A stretch of 64,000 nt of DNA from Blastobasis lacticolella (GCA_905147135.1 LR990041.1:16739907-16803906), one strand, 5' to 3'; shown: positions 22,010 through 33,297, counted from the stretch's first letter. The notes: generated by a model from the letters alone, not told the origin. Numbers and translations are program-made.

Positions 22010-22170
22010 TAACACTTTAGGATAAAGAACATTAGGACTTAGAAATATTAGGACTAAAGAAAATTAGGACAATGAATGCAATGAGATAATACATATTTAG
22101 GACAATCGAATTTAGGAAACTCATATGAGGACAATCGACTTTAGGTCTATAAACATTAGGACAAAAAAAG
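22010..22170 (+). repeat. Irregular array of ttaggac motifs
   Basis: The heptamer attagga(c) recurs about nine times over 160 bp at spacings of roughly 15-30 bp, interrupted by AT-rich spacers. It resembles a decayed minisatellite. The flanks 21480-22010 and 22170-22930 show no gene; 22190-22430 is homologous to copy A flank. Confidence 0.55.
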
Positions 22171-22934
22171 GCTACCATCATATTTGACTTACGCCATAGG
22201 TAAAGTGCTAGGCAAAATAAGTCAGCACTTGGGCGTCTCTGTCATTGTTTCAGCCGCGAGCAGAGTTATCTGACACGCTCAATTGTTCGTCTTTTTCTAT
22301 TGAAACTTACTATACTAACCAACGTTTCATTATACTTTTACCCGCCATTACGTTAATTTTTCCTTGATATTAGGCATATGATTCTTTCTGGCCCATCAAA
22401 AATATGAAAATATAGTAAACAACCTGTCGTTACAACTCTTTACAAACAGTTTACAACTACTCGAAGTGGTCGCTTAGTTTAGAATGTAACAAAAAATATA
22501 TTCATTTTAAATTATATCAATTTTCTGTACAAAATGTAACCAATAATTTTTATTGTTTTATTAATAAATATAGTCGTAAGCACTAACCTACATTAAATTG
22601 ACCTACTAACATTGATGCCTAAGACACAGGTAAACTACTTACTTAGTTTAGTCATCTAGTTAATGAAAAATATATGTATCTATATATATGTATCTACTTA
22701 ATTTACTTAGCTTAAATAACTAGGGTAATAAATAATTTCAAATTGTTCTATTTAAATTTTAACATAAGTAGGTACTTACTTTTAAATTTAACTATGTAAT
22801 TTTAGACTTAAGTTTTCTTGAATAAATTATTTATTATTTATTATTATTATTCTCCTTATTTATTTTCATTCTTAGATCTAAATTTTTTACAATATACTTA
22901 TATGAAAAATAAATATTATACAAAACCTAAACCT

Positions 22935-25330
22935 AGAGTACCACCAGCACCGGGGTGAGGCCCAAGCTACCGGCGGTTAGGGCTGCAGAGACAGGAACCT
23001 CCTGACAATACGCGCCGTCTCCAAGAGAACCGCTTTCTGAATCTGGCCCATGACCCAACCATCTAGCGAGAGACTCTTAGGATGTTGGTCGAGGCTCTTC
23101 GCTATGAGACCGTTCACTGACACGACTATCGGAACAATGATCGTCGAATCAACATCCCATATGGCGGTCACCTCGTGAGCCAAGTCAAGGTACTTACACT
23201 GTTTGTCCTTCTCGGCCTTCACAAGGTTTCCGTCATGCGGGATGGTGACATCGACGAGCACTGCTCGGCGCTTCGATCGATCTGTGAGCACGATATCAGG
23301 TCTATTGGCTACAACATAGAAAAATAAATAAGTAGTTAGAAAAGCTAAGTAGGCGGTGTAGTCGCGCCACAACTATGCGCAAATGGGCTAATTTCCTTCA
23401 AAAGGCGCGAACGCGCCGTCAGTCTCTTGCGGAATTCAACGGAGTGCGCATCAAAAAAAGCTGTGCCTAAAATGTTAAAAATATGCCATCTTGCGCAATA
23501 GTTAATTGCGAGCAAGAAGCTAACAGACTTCTAAAACAAAAGGAGTGATTTCATTTCACCGTTAAGTCTGAAAACCTTGTATTTATCAATATTTTACGAA
23601 AAATATTCACCTGCGCTCAAGGACACCTTGCGCCCAATCTAGTGCTGTGCACATGAACCGACCTTATCGATAAATTATTTTGTTTATCGATATAATATAT
23701 TTGTAGTATAGTAGAATTGACATCAAAAAAGAAGAAGATTATTATTTCGATTGAATGTTCTTTTATTTATCTATTTATTTATTTATTATTTCTCAGTGCA
23801 TAATGAACATTTTAATACCTCGAGTCCAAACATGTGCCCAAAACCGTATAAGCCAAATGGTATTTGAACATAGCAGGCCAAATAGGCCAGGGCCTGTGCT
23901 AGGGCTAACTATTCCATATAAAAATAGTGGGGTCGGGAACAGCGGCATCGATTTCGGTACTAATGGCGAAGATGCCACTTCTATCGTGTTCTGTGGGCTA
24001 CAATAGTCCTGTCCGTGATCACAGATCGATCCCAATAGAGCGTGGCAAGACCATTTTCAAGAACTGGCGCAGGCACGTATTTATAATATGGCACCTCAGA
24101 CTCCACAAGACCATATTGAAGAGCAAGTTGCTGGTGAATAATCCTGGCTACCAGGTTATGTCTGTGCAAGTACTCACCATTAGCAAGACGACCACAACCG
24201 GATGTAATATGCCTGAGTGACTCTCCAGGGCAGCGACATGCACGACAAATACACGTCAACCGTACCGTCCTTCAGGATATACCTCCGGTAGTTGTTCGTC
24301 ATGATAACCTCGTCAGCAATTGCACAAACAAAACCCTCTGTTTCCCCGAAGAGATCACCAAAGCGTAGCCAGTTCACCGAGGCGAGCAGATCTACATCGG
24401 GTCCTGTCAAGGCCCTGTAGAACCGCCCATGTAGCTCCTTGCTCTTCCATACGTCCTTGCGGTCTATGGTGCTTAGGACCTTTGGTTTGCGCTAGTTCTC
24501 ATTTGCCAAGGACAGCGGGGTAAGACCTCTGTCTACCGCCACCACAGCACGATGCATCCCACACTCGTTGTTAAGAAAGTAGTCTCTAAGACTGCACACC
24601 TCACGATTGTGGAGGGTCTTGGCGCTTAAAAAGCCACCACATTTACGTGGGATGTACAGTCTCATGACAGACGAGCGTGGGTGCAGCATACGGTGTGTAG
24701 TGAGCAGAAGACGGACCCTTCTATCCAGGGCGTCCAACTCTGTTTGAGTCCACCTTAGTATGCCAAAGGAGTATGTGAGCAGGGACATCACCCAAGCATT
24801 GAAGGAGCGCACCTTGTTGCCACCCGACAAAAGACTATTAAGTACTTTTGTTAGGCGACAGAAGAAACGCTCCTTCACTGCCTGTTTTACACCCTCGTCC
24901 ACGATACCCAAAGACTGTGACATACCAAGGTATTTGTAAGTTTCTGCTTCAGAGAGAGATCTGAAAGACATCGTCTCAGAAAGTTCCAAATTTGTTGTAT
25001 TTGCAACTTTCCCCCGCTGCACATGCCTGACCGCACACTTATCTACACCAAACTCCATTCTGATGGCATTACTAAAAAATTCGGTTATTTTCAATAACTC
25101 CATCAGATCCTGGCGTTTTGGTGCAAACAACTTGAGGTCATCCATGTACAGCAGATGTGAGATGACCTCGCCCTCTGTTCGAAGCCGGCAGCCCAGCTCT
25201 GAATGCTTAAGCAATGTGCTAAGTGGATTCAAAGCTAAGCAAAACCACAGTGGACTCAAACTGTCGCCCTGAAAAATTCCTAGAATAATTTTATCACGAT
25301 GACATTTTGCGAAAGTAGTGTTCTGTGTGA
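22935..25330 (-). mobile_element. R4/Dong-like retroelement with restriction-like endonuclease, 5'-truncated
   Basis: The minus strand reads GIFQGDSLSPLWFCLALNPL, then HLLYMDDLKLFA (RT active site YMDD), CRACRCPGESLRHI (CCHC finger) and, beyond an insertion, NRPDIVLTDRS with AVLVDVTIP, the restriction-like endonuclease core. This domain order (RT, CCHC, endonuclease) is typical of R2/R4-type elements. It begins within a few bases of the donor of the copy B 25343 exon. It contains frameshifts near 24490 and 24260 and a 681-bp insertion at 23315-23995. Confidence 0.82.
23315..23995. mobile_element. DNA transposon with 8-bp target duplication inside the R4-like element (P- or hAT-type)
   Basis: The insertion is flanked by identical 8-bp repeats ggctacaa (23307-23314 and 23996-24003); removing it and one repeat restores the R4 endonuclease reading frame exactly. 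Its ends are short inverted repeats, catagaa and ttctgtg. An 8-bp duplication fits the P and hAT superfamilies. A short frame at 23483-23548 starts MPSCAIVNC, like the start of a THAP zinc finger, which would favour the P type. No transposase body is present. Confidence 0.65.
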
Positions 25331-25342
25331 AGACCAACTCAC

Positions 25343-25565
25343 CTCTTTAAGCTTCACCTCCGTGTTGAATGTCTCCGTGATCCCCGGTATCAGGTTGCCC
25401 AAGTAGCGGCTGTTGAGCGAGTACCGGGCCACTAGCTGGGGCCAGCGCGCTCGCACGTCGTCCCACCCTAGGGCCGTCCCAGACGGGTTCAGCGATATCA
25501 AAACCAGCACTTCGAGGTAGTCCTGAGCGCAAACATTATCCTCGTCCCACGCTAGGACCAGGTAC
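25343..25565 (-). pseudogene. Copy B exon homologous to copy A exon 9
   Basis: This 223-bp open exon encodes YLVLAWDEDNVCAQDYLEVL, then ISLNPSGTALGWDDVRARW and LIPGITETFNT. The donor gtgagt is intact, but an R4-like retroelement begins within a few bases after it, and no terminal exon like 49458-49616 follows before the shared 3' flank. Confidence 0.87.
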
Positions 25566-26359
25566 CTGTCGGTTAGACGTGTAGGTGAATGTTAAGGTGT
25601 CAAGATGGGTGAACGTGCAGCCACCCTAGGAAAAAGCCAGTTCTCGCCAAACACAATAATTATTAAAACTCTGCTCAAATCTCTATTCAATCATTTTTAT
25701 CATTTTCCATATGTCTGAAAATACAGAGGTCTGTTTGAATTTTTTTAACACTGGTTGTACTTAATTTTAGGCATTACGTAATCTTTATCTACAATATACA
25801 AAAATGATATGTCTAATGAATCGGCCATCATCGATTTATTCGAAATCGTCACCAGACTCGGCTTTGCATCTGAAATGTTGCTACAACAGTTCTGTATTTT
25901 TAACCCCTACCCTCCCCCCTGTCGCGGAATGGAGGCTGGCTAACGGGCTTTTTGGGCTCAGTTTGGTCCATATAATGATCATGCCAAGTGGCTTTGTTCG
26001 ACTCTAAATTGTAGAACTTTTCTCAATAACGACAGAGAACTATCTCTGTCGCGCTCTCTGCAGCTGCACCGTCTGTTTACACGCACGAGCCGCGCCTTTG
26101 ATTCGTGTCGAAAAAGGTGAGAAACTCTTTTGGCGAGTTCGCTTTAACCTAACGGGCGCGGTCGGATGGTAAACGCTGCATGTAAAAAGAAAAAAGACCA
26201 CAAGATAACAATGAAACGGTGCATCAAGGAACAGGGAGTCACCGCATGATGTTGAGGAAGAAACGTGAGAAGGAAGAGTGGGCAAGTAAACCGTGTTTGA
26301 CCGTTTAAATGTTTTTGTGACTTCCAGGTAAATGTGTAGGTGTGTTCGGTACTACTTAC

Positions 26360-26486
26360 CGGCTCAGCACTTCGGCCCGCGGCCCGGCCAGGGCTTGCCG
26401 TAACTTCGCCTGTTCGTGGACGTCATTCGTTTTCAAATACACCTGCCACAGCTGCACCCACTCCGATATTGATGCGTGTTTCATGT
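26360..26486 (-). pseudogene. Copy B exon homologous to copy A exon 8
   Basis: The exon encodes MKHASISEWVQLWQVYLKT, then KLRQALAGPRAEVLS, with an intact acceptor (tttatag) and donor (gtaagta). It is 127 bp against 130 bp in copy A because one codon is missing after PR. No internal stop is present. Confidence 0.87.
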
Positions 26487-26889
26487 CTATAAATGTTTAA
26501 GTTTATTCAGCGAAAGTTATAAGTATTATAAAATCGACTGCCAATTGCGAGGTCTATAAAACGCGTTTAAAAATTCCTAATTTAAAGCTTTCCCTAAACC
26601 TCTAAAGTTCTGATAAAATACAGATTTTCATCATCATTTTGTCGCTCTGATGAATTTATAGCCAAAATTATAGCACATCCGTGTCATATTCGCAATCTAA
26701 TTCAAATGCTTGAGAATCTTGACTAAGCAACGCCATCTAGTGAGGCACGCCGAAGTACAATTTTAAACGAGCTGTAAGAAAATTTGCCATTTTCGATGTC
26801 GTGGTGCATTGTCCACTCACGGTAGTATTGCCTACCCCTGTGGGATACGAGCGTGAGTTTGTAGGTATTTAATATATGTAGGTGACGTA

Positions 26890-27031
26890 GTGATAGGCGA
26901 GTACACGCAGGTCGGGCTCCAGGCGGGCGTCGGGCGCGGCCAGCCAGCGCTGGAAGACGGCGCGCGCGCGGGCCTACGCGGCCGGCAGCCCCGCGCTCGT
27001 CGCTAGCGAGAGGATCACCGTGCGGACCTGT
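26890..27031 (-). pseudogene. Copy B exon homologous to copy A exon 7, with stop codon and lost donor
   Basis: The sequence is closely related to 53839-53984 and reads QVRTVILSLATSAGLPAA followed by a TAG stop (26974-26976), then FQRWLAAPDARLEPDLR. The copy A donor gtgagt is replaced by tcacct, so normal splicing would fail. This is the clearest single exon showing loss of function. Confidence 0.88.
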
Positions 27032-27489
27032 CTAAGGATAACAGCGTTTCATCAACAAGCCATCGCACAACCCCCCGTGGGTTGGGTACTCATTCTAGTT
27101 ACGTAGACCCTCTGTTGGTGTCCACGCCACGATTGTTTCCCTTTTAACTAATACAGGGTCCTTCAAGAGATACTTATTTTAAAGATCACATTAGAGGCGG
27201 GTGACGTATTTATAGCACCGCGATGGTGGTTTAGTAGTAAGAAGCAAACTGGGACAACAAGGCATGTTTCAAGAAATGGTAGCGAAGTAACTGCTCTTCG
27301 ATAAGGGAGTGCACTTGCACGCGTGCAAGCACGCGTGGTTATCTCAACTGGTTTTGCTGTACGATGCGCTGATCAAGCTCATCTATCATCAACTGGCAAA
27401 GGCGCGGAGTTAAGTGGAGCAGTGATGGACGTGGCGATGTGTTGCCATAAAAGCCAAGATACAAATCGCTCCGTAGTGGCTCCGTAAGT

Positions 27490-27960
27490 GAAGTACCGAC
27501 CGTAACTTGCCGGTATCAGGAATGAGGTTCCGCGGGATACTCAAGAGGCGATGGATTGACATCGCCGGGTCGGCTGCGCGAGCCAACAGTGTCAACATGT
27601 CGAAGATTGGGCAAAGTGGAGAAGAAAGGAAAAGGAAAGCGGACCCTGGCAGTGAACTCCACGCCAACGAAATGAAAATGCTGCGGTGTATGTGCGATGC
27701 GGCGTTATGCAACTTGACCAGTACATCCATAGCATCCTTGGCGTAAGAAAAGATAGAGGAGGATCGCCTGCGATGGTTTGGTCACGGGCTGCGTAAGCAC
27801 CAGGGATATTAGGAAAGCGGCCCCACGGGAGACCCGAGACGCGATGAAATGACATCGCTGAGTCGGATGCGTAATGCGTAAGAATGCCGAAGATTCACAA
27901 AACTGGAGAAGAAAGGGCAAGTAAACTAGGGGAATCTGGGATTGATTGCTCGGATTATGA
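27490..27960 (+). pseudogene. RTE-type LINE 3' fragment
   Basis: Scattered frames read LKRRWIDIAGSAARANSVNM, EMKMLRCMC, then DRLRWFGHGLRKH and HGRPETR, which resemble the C-terminus of insect RTE-type reverse transcriptases (EMRMLRWMCG, RLxWFGHVxRR, GRPxxRW). Stops are frequent. It lies in a copy B intron. Confidence 0.55.
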
Positions 27961-27964
27961 TGAA

Positions 27965-28070
27965 CGTATTGGTGGCGCCTATGATGTTGCTGATGTCCTT
28001 AGGCGGCGGTGGTCTCTTTCCATCAGGCGGCTCGCTTACCTTCTTGTTCGCCGTATAACGTAAAAAGACG
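27965..28070 (+). repeat. SINE/LINE 3' end fragment
   Basis: The segment containing ggcggcggtggtctctttcc and atcaggcggctcgcttacc matches the shared 3' end of the SINE at 6385-6721 and the LINE at 36639. It is a truncated copy. Confidence 0.5.
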
Positions 28071-29029
28071 AGATCGTTTATACAGAAAAGCGTTGAAACC
28101 TATTTCAACGCTTGTCTGTAGAAACGCACGTGTGACTGTTCACCGAAAAATATGACGAGGGAGTCTTGCAGTGCGAAGTGAATATCTGGGGTCCGCTAGG
28201 GGATTCTAGTTCATCGTCGCTTTCCATCTGATAAAATGGAATGGAATTTTTTTGGTCCCAACAACAACTGAAACACACATGAATAAGGAGTAAAATCCCC
28301 TTGGGCGCCCCGTCAACATCGCTTTTTCTGAACGACTGTTTTAGGTTGTTGCTGTTGATTTAGCTGTGTAGTGGTGCTACAGTGGATCACAACACACACA
28401 TCTTGTACAAGTTGGCTGTTGGTATATAAATAATTTTTACTACCTATCGGCTAAAGAAGGGTATCAACAATGTTTTGTTACCCTTCAATGATTCCTCCGA
28501 AGTTAGCTTTCCAACGTTGTTTTATATACAGAGGCTTGACTAAGCTATGGATGAATTTCTGAAATAGAAAAAATAGTATATATGTTACTGGCCAAACCCG
28601 ATTTTAGGACAAACTAGTTTTTACTAGGCCAAACCGGTTCATCCTATGTGCGATAGGATAAACCGGTACAGACTAGGCTAAACTTGTCCGTCCTATGGCC
28701 GATAGGAGAAACTAGTTTAACCTAGACTGAACTAGTTGAGCCTAGTATGAATATGTACACTTCAGGATAAACTGGTCTGGCCTAGCCTATACTCGTTTTG
28801 CCTAGTCAAAAATGTTTAAGCGAGTACGTATCGAGACCTGTGCATGCGGGAAATCCCCCGATCGTATTTCTCACGCTCTGCGCGCCCCCCGCGTCCTCAT
28901 TTACCCCGCCTGCTCGTGGATTTTAAACGCTCATTCCGCTTTGAATTGATGACGTGTTAGTTGTTACGTGTTATTATTATAAATATTAGTAGAGGAATAT
29001 AACATAATACGGTTTTGTTTTGTGTTATC

Positions 29030-30371
29030 ATGGATGAGCCTTCTACATCTAGTAGACAAGCCGATCAAAAACAGTGGAGAGAAAAAAATTTAACAGAAAT
29101 TTTGGAAAGTGAAATCAAAAAGTCTTCTCATTATAATGTGCTGCCATCAGATAAATATTCGGAGCTGGTTGAACAAGTGGAAGGCGCTGAAAAGTCGGCA
29201 AAAAGGACACCATTGCAACAAAAACGACTGAATCGGTTTGGTGTGCTAAAAATTGGAGATGTGACAAAACTTATAGCGCGGGGAGAAGGGAATATAAAAT
29301 ACTATCTACAGGCTGATGAGCTTTATGATGTGATTGATGCAGCTCATGTGGCGGTTGGACATGGCGGGCGAGACAGAATGTTAGCCGAGACATCAAAAAA
29401 ATATGCTTATATCACAAAAGAAATGATAAGCCTCTATTTATCAATGTGTGATGTGTGTCAACAAAAGAAGACAAAAAAGAAGAGAGGATTAGATTCAAAG
29501 CCTATTCTTCACTCTGAAATGAATAGCAGATGTCAAGTGGATTTGATCGATTTCCAGACACAACCAGATGAACAATTTAAATTTATTATGGTTTACCAAG
29601 ACCATTTAACAAAGTGCGTTAACATCTAAGAGAGCAGCAGAAGTGGCTTACAACCTGAATGATATATTTTTGACTATAGGAGCGCCGTGCATTCTCCAAT
29701 CTGACAATGGTAGAGAATTTGTTAATAATGTGATTAGTGAGCTCGCTTCTCTTTGGCCAGAACTTAAAATTGTGCATGGAAAACCAAGGCACAGTCAAAG
29801 TCAGGGTTCCGTTGAACGTGCTAATCAAGATATAGAGAACATGATAAGTTCTTGGTTGAAGGACAACGATTCAACGAAATGGTCGGAGGGCTTAAGATAT
29901 GTCCAGTTCATGAAAAACCGCGCCTTTCACTCAGGAATAAAACAATCACCTTACAAGGCCTTATTTGGGATCGAGCCTAGAGTAGGGCTTTCAACTTCAT
30001 CGTTGCCGCAAGAAATAATAAATGACATTCAGGATGAGGAAGACCTTAGAAAAGTTATCGAAAATGATTCGAATTGTAACCAGAGTGAAGATGGTGATGG
30101 TTGCGTTATGGAAATTGACACACAGAATATTCAAGAAGCTAGAAAAGCGGCGGCAGAAAATCTTGAAAAGCAAGCTAAAAAAATGAAAGCTTCTTCGGAC
30201 AAATCCCACCCACCTGCCAATATTGGAGACAATATTACTTTACCTATTCCGGACGTAGACAAAGGCAGAGGTGAACTCAGAAACATCATTGGAGTTATTC
30301 TTCAGAGAAATGATGAGGGCCTTTACAAAGTTGGCACCAAACATGGTGCATTGCAAAAATTATATTGCAGG
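29030..30371 (+). pseudogene. IS3EU/KRBA2-like transposase, exon 1 (integrase core, one frame break)
   Basis: Translation starts MDEPSTSSRQADQKQW. A zinc-binding HHCC-like segment (HVAVGHGGRDRM ... MCDVCQQKK) is followed by the integrase core: CQVDLIDFQ (first Asp), LQSDNGREF (second Asp) and SQGSVERANQD (Glu). After it come FHSGIKQSPYKALFG and a hydrophilic tail. The frame breaks near 29625, where a short deletion shifts CVNI to the frame of SKRAAEVAYNLND. A donor at 30371 (ttgcag/gtacgg) ends the exon; reading on would give a stop at 30411. Confidence 0.85.
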
Positions 30372-30556
30372 TACGGTACAGTCCGACAAAAAAGAGTAGA
30401 ACTTAAAAAGTAGCAACTAAGTAGTGTCGTTTATTTAAAATCAAAGCGGTTTTGCTAATTTTTAAAACTACTTTTTTTGTCGAACTGTATCTACTTTAGA
30501 AGTATTTTTTACTCCATTTTTTTTTTTGTAAGTGGGGATTGTTTTTTTTTTTTTCA

Positions 30557-30800
30557 GAACTGAATTCGACATTTGCATTCAGAAATTTTTGGAGGTGGGC
30601 GATGTTAAGCAAGACATTGAAATATCTCTGAGGACTGCAGCCACTAAACATTCGGTTGGATCAGGGCAAGGTTTCGTAAGGTGCAGCTGCGTAAAGAACT
30701 GTTCAACAAACAGGTGCTTGCAAGAAAAAAAAGGTGCTCTGCAATTCCAAATGTCATCAGAGTACACCCTGCAAGAATAAGTGAAATTGTTGTTGTTTAA
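30557..30800 (+). pseudogene. IS3EU/KRBA2-like transposase, exon 2 (Cys-rich C-terminus)
   Basis: After a T-rich acceptor (tttttcag, ending at about 30556) the frame joins LYCR to TEFDICIQKFLEVGD, then GSGQGFVRCSCVKNCSTNRC. The Cys-rich run continues in another frame with CNSKCHQ and CKNK and a stop, so two bases appear to be missing near 30718. KRBA2-like transposases share this GxGFVxCxC tail. The domain probably binds zinc. Confidence 0.75.
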
Positions 30801-31069
30801 TAAATAAATGCATCATGATTTTATTAGTTCTGGTGTTTTATTATTCCCTTTTAGTATAGGCTAGGCCAGACCAGTTTATCCTGAAGTGTACATATTCATA
30901 TTAGGCTCAACTAGTTCAGCCTAGGTTAAACTAGTTTCTCCTATTGGCCATAGGACGGACCAGTTTAGCCTAGTCTGTACCGGTTTATTCTATCGCACAT
31001 AGGATGAACTGGTTTGGCCTAGTAAAAACTAGTTTGTCCTAAAATCGGGTTTGGCCGGTAACATATACA

Positions 31070-32640
31070 AGTGAATGAATTTTGGGATAAATTATGGTAT
31101 ATGTGTTATTCTGGAATATGAGCAACAGCGTTGCTAAATTTCGTTAAAATGCTATCGGTAGGTTTTACGTGAAGGGGTAACGAATATCCATCTTGCATAG
31201 AAACTTTAGGTAAGATAAGACGAATGAGTTTACATACATACATACGAATATTTGGGTGTTCGTTACTTCTTCACGCAATAATTACTGATCGGATTTTGAT
31301 GAAAATTGGCAGTGTTGTAGCTCACTAGAATTTATCTTTAAAGTCAAGCCCGCGAGAACATGGCATAAATCTATAAATTATGCGAATTGGACCAACCGCG
31401 AAAAGCATCTTTGAACTAGAGTTCCCGCTACGCCGGCACGCCGCCGCCGAGTTACCTCAGCGCGCCGCCCCTCCGCCGCCAAGTCATTGACAAATTCGCG
31501 GCGACTTCAAAATTTTATTAAAAATCGACGAGAATTTGTTTTTTTTGTAGGTATTCGTCACAATATCCAGCAACTATTTACACATTGTTGCCTAGCAACC
31601 CACTAAGCCCAGCAAGTCGGTGGCGTCACCGACTCGCTGACACAGCGTACTTTTAATGCTCCAAAGCTGGTTACACTGCTGTATCCATGCACCTATAAAC
31701 GAGATGCTCACTAAGATTGGTCAGAGTGACATTAACATTTATGCCGAATAGTGGAACAATATTTCGAAGACTTAATAAAGTTTCTTAAACCTTTCTAGAA
31801 GCTGTGGGAATATTGTCGTCGCAAAAGGCGTCGTCTCTTTTGGGGCTAATATCCGCCTAGTGAAAGGGTTTTTTTCTGTTGCTTGGTTAGTCTTGCGTAG
31901 AGATCGCGTTTAAATCCCGGAAAACTGAATAAATTAATTTTTATTACGACAATTATAAAATTGCTCATAATTAGTTTGATTTAAGTACTAATTTAATTGT
32001 AATAATTTACACAAGGTAAAAACAATCCCACGTCGGCGACGCCGCGTCGCGTCGGTTACGTTTACCTACCAGCGCGCCGCCGCCGACCATCTTGACCGCG
32101 GCGCGGATTTCTAATTTGAACCTATTGCGAATTAGATCAATCGCAACAATAATTCACAAATATACCCCAAAAGTTGCTACAAATTTTATTATCGGAGATT
32201 TTTTTACAATAGGTAGGTATTTGATTTATTTTACAATGTGATTTTATGCCCTTGAAGAATTGGAAACATTACCCTATTTTTAGCCGACTTCCCTTGATAT
32301 TAAGTTTGAAAAGTAAGTACACGACTAAAACTTTTTTATTTTTTCCGATAACTATCACGACTTGGCCGTTTCAGGTTTGACGTTGATTTACGGGTCATTC
32401 TGTACATTCAAAAAGTATCTTGTAATAGTCGAGGAAACTTGTATTTTTTTCGGGTTATTAGGTTTAATGGCCTTTGATTTTTCCGATTGTCCTATTCAGG
32501 TCGTAAATTCTGATGCTTAGGTACTGTATACCAAATTTTTTTTATGCCACTCAGTAAGGAACGAGCAGACCACCCGGTTAATCGCCGCTTCTACCAGGGT
32601 CCGCTTTCCTACTCTTTTTTATTACTTTTTATTTTTATGT
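31070..32640. other. Copy B intron, no gene seen
   Basis: AT-rich intron with two GC-rich islands (about 31425-31500 and 32025-32105) containing gccgccg runs. No exon matching copy A exons 5 or 6 could be found here. Around 31240-31340 there is a dispersed-repeat motif (cggattttgatgaaaattgg). Confidence 0.5.
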
Positions 32641-33070
32641 TTTGTCAGGCGCACGGGTGGGACGAAGTAGGCTGAATATGTCATGATCCAATTCAAAATT
32701 CAAAATTTCCTGTTTATGTTTGTGTATGTATGGAATTATTTTCCCGCTGAACAAAAATTTTTTTTTAATTGTTGTAATCTGTGTTTGTGAATGTTTTTTC
32801 TTGTTTGAAGCAAATTAATAGATAAATGTGAAAGTAGTGAAGTGAATTGCCCGCCGCTTGATATCCTCGACGCGTAGGTACAACTGAACTCATAACTGAC
32901 TCGTAGCTTACTTCTAGCAAAGTTGAAAAAATGATAGGAACGAAATTTGCACACGATATTTATTTAGGTTATAAAACACGTTTCATGTTTTAATACCAAC
33001 TTTTATACTTATGCGAGTTTCGAGTTTCGAGTTCTATAATTTCGAGTTTGTATATATTATATATATTGGA
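32640..33070. repeat. Single copy of the foldback family found at 47-55 kb
   Basis: It contains gaatgttttttcttgtttga, the gcaaattaatagataaatgtg run, cgccgcttgatatcctcgac and tgagtgtagataaa. The same landmarks occur in the arrays at 47335-49075 and 51900-53140. Confidence 0.65.
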
Positions 33071-33162
33071 ACATATGATATGAGTGTAGATAAAAATAAT
33101 TTTCGATTTGATTTATTAAGTATACCATTAAGTAATGAAGTAGTAATATCGGAATGACTCAC

Positions 33163-33248
33163 CACTTTTGGCTGTGTCAGGGAACCATAAGATGTCTTTG
33201 TTGACTCCTTTGTTGGTCTCGTATGTGATGGGTAAAAACCAGCGGTAG
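33163..33248 (-). pseudogene. Copy B exon homologous to copy A exon 4 (YRWFLPITY)
   Basis: This 86-bp segment has intact splice sites and encodes YRWFLPITYETNKG and then ILWFPDTAKS. It is nearly identical to copy A exon 4. No internal lesion is visible. The exons that should follow (NNNQMGYYRVTY and RAHLMNDAF) were not found downstream. Confidence 0.88.
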
Positions 33249-33297
33249 CTACCAAGAGCAAAAGTGGTTAAATTGACTCAGTATCAGTAGCGGTAAA

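Larger units (their letters stand above)
28583..31063 (+). mobile_element. IS3EU/KRBA2-like integrase-type DNA transposon with 211-bp TIRs
   Basis: The ends tgttactggccaaacccgat and its near-perfect reverse complement define arms of 211 bp each (28583-28793 and 30853-31063). Flanking six-mers tatata and tataca fit a 6-bp target duplication. One spliced gene encodes a retroviral-type integrase-fold transposase. The same kind of protein was domesticated in vertebrates as KRBA2; the link to the IS3EU superfamily comes from memory of those proteins. Copy A intron sequence near 55140-55345 continues the surrounding sequence without the element, so it landed after the duplication. Confidence 0.85.

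Noticed and set aside
22010..22170. Internal telomeric TTAGG tract
   Set aside because: The motifs are irregularly spaced and separated by unrelated AT-rich sequence, so it is not a telomeric array.
23483..23548. Functional THAP gene
   Set aside because: The frame is only 21 codons before a stop and sits inside a 681-bp transposon insertion; at most it is a remnant.
29643..30413. LTR retrotransposon integrase
   Set aside because: No LTRs, protease, RT or primer-binding site are present. The gene is enclosed in 211-bp inverted repeats and resembles KRBA2-type transposases.
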